This document shows positions 59,571 to 64,000 of a DNA stretch of 64,000 nt, in pieces. The translations under genes and the position numbers were made by a program. Source of the stretch: Undibacterium sp049340185 (GTDB taxonomy: Bacteria > Pseudomonadota > Gammaproteobacteria > Burkholderiales > Burkholderiaceae_D). Positions within the stretch are counted from its first letter, which is position 1, and each line of letters starts with the position of its first letter. The stretch spans positions 558,001 through 622,000 of the forward strand of contig NZ_JBMPPC010000002.1 in NCBI RefSeq assembly GCF_049340185.1, given 5' to 3'. The notes under the pieces were generated by a model, which did not search any database, was not told where the DNA came from, and saw only the letters and a list, made by a program, of their open reading frames with translations.

Positions 59571-61505
59571 TCAAGCCGCCTTGAGCGCACTCAACTCGGC
59601 TGACAAAGCATTTTTCAATTTCGCTTCCATCTCATTCAGTTTGCCCTTCTGTGCATCCATCTCTGCCTGAATCGCCTCGAAGGAGTTGATTTTTTCTTCC
59701 AGACTATCCGTTGCCACATGAATCCGTTGTATCGATTGCATACGGTTTTTCAACTGGCCTTTGTGTTCGCGAATTTGCGCCTCTAACGGTGCCATCACAA
59801 CTTTTTGCCAGGCTTCGACATCACGGTTCGCTTGCAAAAAACTTTGTTTTACGCGCGCAGCAATCGAGTCAAAAAACTTTTGCATGACTACCACACGGGG
59901 CTTGGTCAGCAAAGTCGTAGCGCTGAATTGCTTTTGAAATACCGCTTCTACCGCATTGACTTCCTGTATATATTTTTGCAGTGAAAACGGCATCGGCGCA
60001 GTCAATGCCAGGCCGTGTTCTGTCGAAAATTTACGGTACATGATCGTCATCATCTCCGAAATTTCGTCAGTCTTTTTATTTGAGGCCTGGAGATTAAATT
60101 TGATATTGCTAAAGAATTGTTTGACCGCATCCTTCAGTCCGGATGAAAAATTACTGCTCTCCATTTCATCACGGGCTTTACGGATCTCTTCACGCAGAAT
60201 ATCCATACCCAGGCTTGTATAAACTTCGGTAGAGAGACGGGTGAAGACTGCGCGCGTTCCCTGCATTTTGATCAGGCTGGCATCAAATTCTTTTTTCTCT
60301 GCATCGATACGACGCATCATGTGTTCGATCACATTGACGTTCTTGCCACGCAAGCTTTTCAGCTCCATCATCTGTTCAACAACACTACGGCTGCGGGCAG
60401 AGAGAATCGCCTGCTGTCCGCCTGTGATTTCGTTGATATCAGACGACATCTGGGCACGAATAATTTCCTGTTTCGACGGGATTAATTCTTTAGACAGTGC
60501 ATATTCCAGGGTCGGCAAGCGGCTCTTGGCAAGTAACGGTGCATCTTTATTGATTTTGGCAACCAAGCCTTTTTGTGCAGAGACCGGGAAAATTTGTTTT
60601 TCATCGATAGACAGATTATGTGCCACCGTCGAGATCTGATGCTTGATCTGACTCTCGATTTCTTCGGGTGTGCGTAACTCATCCCACATGCTATCAATCT
60701 TATTCAGCACAACCATGCGACCTGGACCACCGCCGATGTGATTGCGCCAAACATCGATATCGCTCTTGGTCACGCCAGTGTCGGCAGCCAGAATAAACAA
60801 AACCGCATGCGCGTTCGGAATCAGATTCAGCGTCAATTCAGGCTCGGTACCAATCGCATTCAAGCCTGGCGTATCAACGATGATCAAGCCCTCTTTAAGC
60901 AAAGGGTGCGGGAAATTCACAATCGCATGACGCCATTGAGAAATTTCGACCATGCCGTTTTCATCGATTTCTAGCGGCGCATCGGGGTCATCTTCGTCAA
61001 ACAGTCCATAGGATTTTGCTTCTTCTATGGATACTTTTTTCGTCAGGCTAACTTGCTTAAATGCTTCGAGCATACCGTCGCCAGAGCTGATATTCAGCGG
61101 CAGCACGGTCCAGACGTTGTGCTGGCCTTTGTAATCGCTGGTCGATTGCGCTTCTTTGCGAGTCTCAATCGGCAGCAGACGAATGCAAGGCGGGATTGTT
61201 TCGTCATACAACAGTTCAGTCGGGCACATGGTGGTGCGACCGGCTGATGACGGCAAAATACGCTGACCATAATCCGCGAAGAAAATCGCGTTAATTAATT
61301 CAGATTTGCCACGTGAAAATTCCGCAACAAAGGCGATAGATAATTTGTCATCCACCAGTCTTTCCAACAAACGCGAAATACGCTGATCGCTGGCGGCATC
61401 GGCCATATCCGATCCACTTATCCACGCGCGATATTGTTCAAGCGCGTTCACGACACCTTTGCGCCAATCGCTGTATTCCTGGAATTTTTGAACCAGATTA
61501 CTCAT
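59571..61505 (-). CDS. dynamin-like GTPase
   Basis: A 644-residue bacterial dynamin-family protein with a GAGGG Shine-Dalgarno before ATG 61505. GTPase motifs: G1 AEFSRGKSELIN (61-72, with Glu where Gly is usual), G2 region GRTTMCPTE (89-97), G3 DTPGLNAIG (211-219), G4 NKID (268-271). The middle and C-terminal parts are helical, ending in a coiled coil (about 590-644). No transmembrane helix is visible. Bacterial dynamins remodel or stabilise membranes or take part in chromosome or phage responses. It stands alone between convergent and co-directional genes. Confidence 0.85.
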   Translation of the reverse strand: MSNLVQKFQEYSDWRKGVVNALEQYRAWISGSDMADAASDQRISRLLERLVDDKLSIAFVAEFSRGKSELINAIFFADYGQRILPSSAGRTTMCPTELLYDETIPPCIRLLPIETRKEAQSTSDYKGQHNVWTVLPLNISSGDGMLEAFKQVSLTKKVSIEEAKSYGLFDEDDPDAPLEIDENGMVEISQWRHAIVNFPHPLLKEGLIIVDTPGLNAIGTEPELTLNLIPNAHAVLFILAADTGVTKSDIDVWRNHIGGGPGRMVVLNKIDSMWDELRTPEEIESQIKHQISTVAHNLSIDEKQIFPVSAQKGLVAKINKDAPLLAKSRLPTLEYALSKELIPSKQEIIRAQMSSDINEITGGQQAILSARSRSVVEQMMELKSLRGKNVNVIEHMMRRIDAEKKEFDASLIKMQGTRAVFTRLSTEVYTSLGMDILREEIRKARDEMESSNFSSGLKDAVKQFFSNIKFNLQASNKKTDEISEMMTIMYRKFSTEHGLALTAPMPFSLQKYIQEVNAVEAVFQKQFSATTLLTKPRVVVMQKFFDSIAARVKQSFLQANRDVEAWQKVVMAPLEAQIREHKGQLKNRMQSIQRIHVATDSLEEKINSFEAIQAEMDAQKGKLNEMEAKLKNALSAELSALKAA

Positions 61506-61554
61506 GTTGCCCTCAAATAATATTTTTAGTATCCGGAGAATCTAGCATTTTGGC

Positions 61555-62376
61555 CTATTTTTGACAATTTATGCAGTAAAAAGTGCTACGTTGGCCTTGT
61601 TTGATCTGTCGTATTGTTGTTCCGCAGAGCCGACATTGCTCACCAGCACGATCATATACGAAATATGACTGCTGAAAATAGCCTGTTTGTCCATCAACAC
61701 CGATGAAATCACGCAAAGTACTGCCACCTTTCTCGATAGCAGCCCGCAACGTCAGGCGAATTTCTTCTGCTAACAGGCGATATCTTGCCAGACTGATACG
61801 ATGGGCCGAGATTTTTGGGTTGATTTTTGCCCGGAACAGACTTTCGGATGCATAGATATTGCCAACTCCGACCACAATATCGCCGGCCAGCAAGACTTGC
61901 TTGATCGCTGCCTTGCGCTGGCGTGTCTGCTTGTACAACAACTCAGCAGTAAATACATCCTCTAGCGGCTCAACACCCAAAGCGCGCAATAAGAGATGCT
62001 GATTCACGTCGCCGTCCTCAGCATCATGCCAGAGTACCGCACCAAATCGCCGCGGGTCCGTCATGCGTAAGGCCTGTTTGCCAACGACGATATCAATATG
62101 GTCGTGTTTTTGTGCTGGCGTCGTTGCAGGGATGATACGTAGATGTCCCGACATACCCAGATGAATTAAGACTGTTCCGTGGTGAAATTCCAGCAACAGA
62201 TATTTACCGCGCCGACTGGCAGCGAGAACCGTTTGCCCCAGGAGCAATTCCGGCAAATTTTCCGGAAAAGGCCAGCGCAAACCCGCACGCCGCAGAACTA
62301 CTTGCGTAACTTGTTGTCCGATCAGGTGCGGTGCGACACCTCGGCGGGTAACTTCAACTTCGGGGAGTTCTGGCAT
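61555..62376 (-). CDS. mutM: formamidopyrimidine-DNA glycosylase
   Basis: A 273-residue Fpg. It begins MPELPEVEVTRRG, with catalytic Pro2 and Glu3 after Met removal. The H2TH region with GDIVVGVGNIYASESLF lies near 160-176, and a C-terminal zinc finger CRLCG...YCINC closes the protein. It removes 8-oxoguanine, complementing MutY encoded 7 kb away. It is 49 bp upstream of the dynamin-like gene on the same strand and divergent from the TPR lipoprotein gene. Confidence 0.96.
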   Translation of the reverse strand: MPELPEVEVTRRGVAPHLIGQQVTQVVLRRAGLRWPFPENLPELLLGQTVLAASRRGKYLLLEFHHGTVLIHLGMSGHLRIIPATTPAQKHDHIDIVVGKQALRMTDPRRFGAVLWHDAEDGDVNQHLLLRALGVEPLEDVFTAELLYKQTRQRKAAIKQVLLAGDIVVGVGNIYASESLFRAKINPKISAHRISLARYRLLAEEIRLTLRAAIEKGGSTLRDFIGVDGQTGYFQQSYFVYDRAGEQCRLCGTTIRQIKQGQRSTFYCINCQK

Positions 62377-62488
62377 AAATTTATGGGCTGATTAACTAAC
62401 CGCCATGTGCAATCGATCAATGAAAAAATTGCGCACTACCATTATTGGTGGGTGCAGCAACGAAGAAGGTGCAAATAAGTATTACGAA

Positions 62489-62512
62489 AAAATGCCCTCA
62501 TCAGGGTGTTTT
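62489..62512 (+). promoter_or_regulatory. leader hairpin upstream of the TPR lipoprotein gene
   Basis: AAAATGCCCT (62489-62498), loop CATC, AGGGTGTTTT (62503-62512) pair fully as RNA on the plus strand if two G-U pairs are allowed. The T-rich right arm gives it terminator character, about 110 bp before the gene start. Confidence 0.35.
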
Positions 62513-62623
62513 ATATAAACCCTGCGTGATTACAATTTGACACAGAGTCCCTGCATCGAAGGTCCCACGCAGATACGGCTTCAGCGTAAAATCAAGCATC
62601 GTCAGTCAAATTTGGATATTGTT

Positions 62624-64000
62624 TTGAAAACTGTTTCGCACACTCATCGCAGCAAAGTTGCATTGCCTTCCGCAACATCCTCCAATTCCAATAATGGCAA
62701 GACCGCGTCTATTGTAACGGCTCTGCGAGCAATTGCTCCGGCGCTTGCCATCTCCCTCCTGCTATCGGCGTGCAACGGTATGTCCCCGCTGAAGTCAGGC
62801 ATGTCAGAGGACGCGCACCAGGCAGCTGGTGCAACGGATGCGGCGCAAGCAGCGCTGGCGGCAGAGCATGCGATGGGCGAAGGGCAGATCAGCAAACGTG
62901 GCGAAGAGAATTTGCCTTCAGTCGCCCTCACTGACGAATTGCTATATAAAATATTGACCTCCGAAATCGCTTTTCAGCGCGGCAACTGGCAGGCCGCCTA
63001 TGTCACTATCCTTAGCGTTGCTCAGCAAACCCGCGATCCCCGCCTCGCCCGGCGTGCCTCTGAAATGGCGCTTGCCGCCAAACAACCAGGTGAATCACTG
63101 ACGGCAATCCGCCTCTGGCGCGAACTCGCTCCTAACTCCAACGAGGCAACGCAGTATTACCTTGGCTTCATGGTGATGAATAATAATCTGGCCGAAATTC
63201 AATCAGTCTTTGCCGATAAACTCCGTAGCGCCGAACCGAAACAATACGCCTTGCTCATGCTGCAGGCACAGCGCCTGTTAGCACGTGCGCGTGATAAGAG
63301 CGCCGCATTCGACACGCTAGAAGAAATTGTCGCGCCGTACAAAACCACGCCGGAAGCACATCTGGCGCTGGCTCAGGGCGCTTACGCCAGAGGCGACAAC
63401 AAGCGTGCAGTAACTGAGGCCGAGCTGGTGCTGCAGGCAAAACCTGATTCTCAACTGGCGGTACTCACGATCGCGCAAGCATCCAAACAAGGCGATGCCA
63501 TGAAAGCGATGGCTGCATTTTTGCAAAAAAATCCGAAAGCTCGTGACGTGCGCCTGGCCTATGGAAGCATCCTGATCGATCAGCATCAGATGGATAAGGC
63601 GACGCAAGAATTTGAACAACTGCTGCGTGACAAACCCGACGATATCAATGTGCTTTACACCCTCGGCATCCTGACCATGGAAGGCAAAAAGAAGCCCGGC
63701 AATAATCAACTCGCCGAACAATACCTGAGTCGCTATCTGACCGAACTGGAAGCCAACCCGACCGAGGAACGCGATCCGACGCCAGCGCTACTGAACCTGG
63801 CACAACTCGCCGTCGAGCGCGACGATTATCCTGCGGCACAAGCGTGGCTGGCGAAAGTCGAGTCCTATGACGGCCGCAATGCCGCCTATTTCAACACCCA
63901 AATCCGGCGCGCTCAGTTGATGGCAAAAGAAGGCAAGCTGGCAGACGCAAGACAGTTTTTACGCGATTACAAAGCCGCTAATGACACGGAGCAAGCGCAA
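62624..64000 (+). CDS. TPR lipoprotein, 3' end cut by window edge
   Basis: An open frame of at least 459 codons runs off the right edge. There is no ATG before the signal peptide; I propose TTG 62624, with GGA 7 nt upstream, giving MKTVSHTHRS at the start. The signal peptide ends in the lipobox LLSAC (near residue 55). The mature protein is made of TPR-like helical pairs (YKILTSEIAFQRGNWQAA, ARRASEMALAAKQ, LAQGAYARGDNKRAV, YTLGILTMEGKK). In Burkholderiales a protein like this lies between mutM and lolB-ispE; those genes would be outside the window. Confidence 0.8.
   Translation, partial: MKTVSHTHRSKVALPSATSSNSNNGKTASIVTALRAIAPALAISLLLSACNGMSPLKSGMSEDAHQAAGATDAAQAALAAEHAMGEGQISKRGEENLPSVALTDELLYKILTSEIAFQRGNWQAAYVTILSVAQQTRDPRLARRASEMALAAKQPGESLTAIRLWRELAPNSNEATQYYLGFMVMNNNLAEIQSVFADKLRSAEPKQYALLMLQAQRLLARARDKSAAFDTLEEIVAPYKTTPEAHLALAQGAYARGDNKRAVTEAELVLQAKPDSQLAVLTIAQASKQGDAMKAMAAFLQKNPKARDVRLAYGSILIDQHQMDKATQEFEQLLRDKPDDINVLYTLGILTMEGKKKPGNNQLAEQYLSRYLTELEANPTEERDPTPALLNLAQLAVERDDYPAAQAWLAKVESYDGRNAAYFNTQIRRAQLMAKEGKLADARQFLRDYKAANDTEQAQ

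Overview
The window looks like a chromosomal segment of a betaproteobacterium of the Burkholderiales, most likely Oxalobacteraceae and Undibacterium-like. This is inferred from protein character, moderate GC and gene order: fmdB / DUF502 / aspS / nudB / EEP nuclease / clsB; DUF3683 oxidoreductase / HIT / DUF971 near ubiE / Tim44 / ubiJ / ubiB; ptsN / hprK / rapZ, with mutY, mutM and a TPR lipoprotein further on. I see no rRNA, tRNA, CRISPR array, prophage or transposase gene.

Layout. 1-3452: fatty-acid beta-oxidation (3-hydroxyacyl-CoA dehydrogenase cut by the left edge, acyl-CoA dehydrogenase, TetR regulator). 3594-4847: Hsp15 and a second TetR regulator, with three palindromic operator candidates around the two regulators. 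4958-13918: DUF429 protein, cardiolipin synthase, endonuclease/phosphatase-like protein, nudB, a lipoprotein, aspS, DUF502 protein, FmdB-like protein and a sodium:solute symporter, all on the minus strand. 14154-21053: diguanylate cyclase, M28 peptidase, TPMT-like methyltransferase and the ubiquinone operon ubiE-Tim44-ubiJ-ubiB. 21179-24047: LysR regulator, MDR-type reductase and an exported protein, which appear to split the ubiE and DUF971 neighbourhoods. 24126-29105: DUF971, HIT and a 1324-residue FAD/Fe-S oxidoreductase. 29704-36478: YqaA-like protein, ilvA, queF, pagP and a PAS-GAF-PAS-GGDEF-EAL protein.

36803-41466 is a compact five-gene plus-strand operon: exported helical protein, LolD-like ATPase, FtsX-type permease, LolA-like periplasmic protein and a predicted outer-membrane barrel. 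It reads as a complete trans-envelope pathway of unknown cargo and is my best candidate for an undescribed system. It is followed by a serine-hydrolase-like lipoprotein on the other strand and a two-component system.

45249-47774 carries ptsN, hprK and rapZ without rpoN and hpf directly upstream. 47991-53575 carries a PAS/GGDEF protein and an operon of an exported peptidase-like hydrolase with a NatAB-like ABC exporter. 54023-64000 carries mutY, an unusually long rpoD, a solute-binding protein, a dynamin-like GTPase, mutM and a TPR lipoprotein cut by the right edge.

The non-coding DNA is informative. It holds a MITE-like element in two inverted copies (31925-32162, 53703-53905), a second short dispersed repeat in three copies (4853, 29301, 47834), an 11-copy heptamer array touching the mutY stop codon, a 13-bp perfect inverted repeat before the five-gene operon, and a promoter plus strong terminator-like hairpin in front of rpoD.
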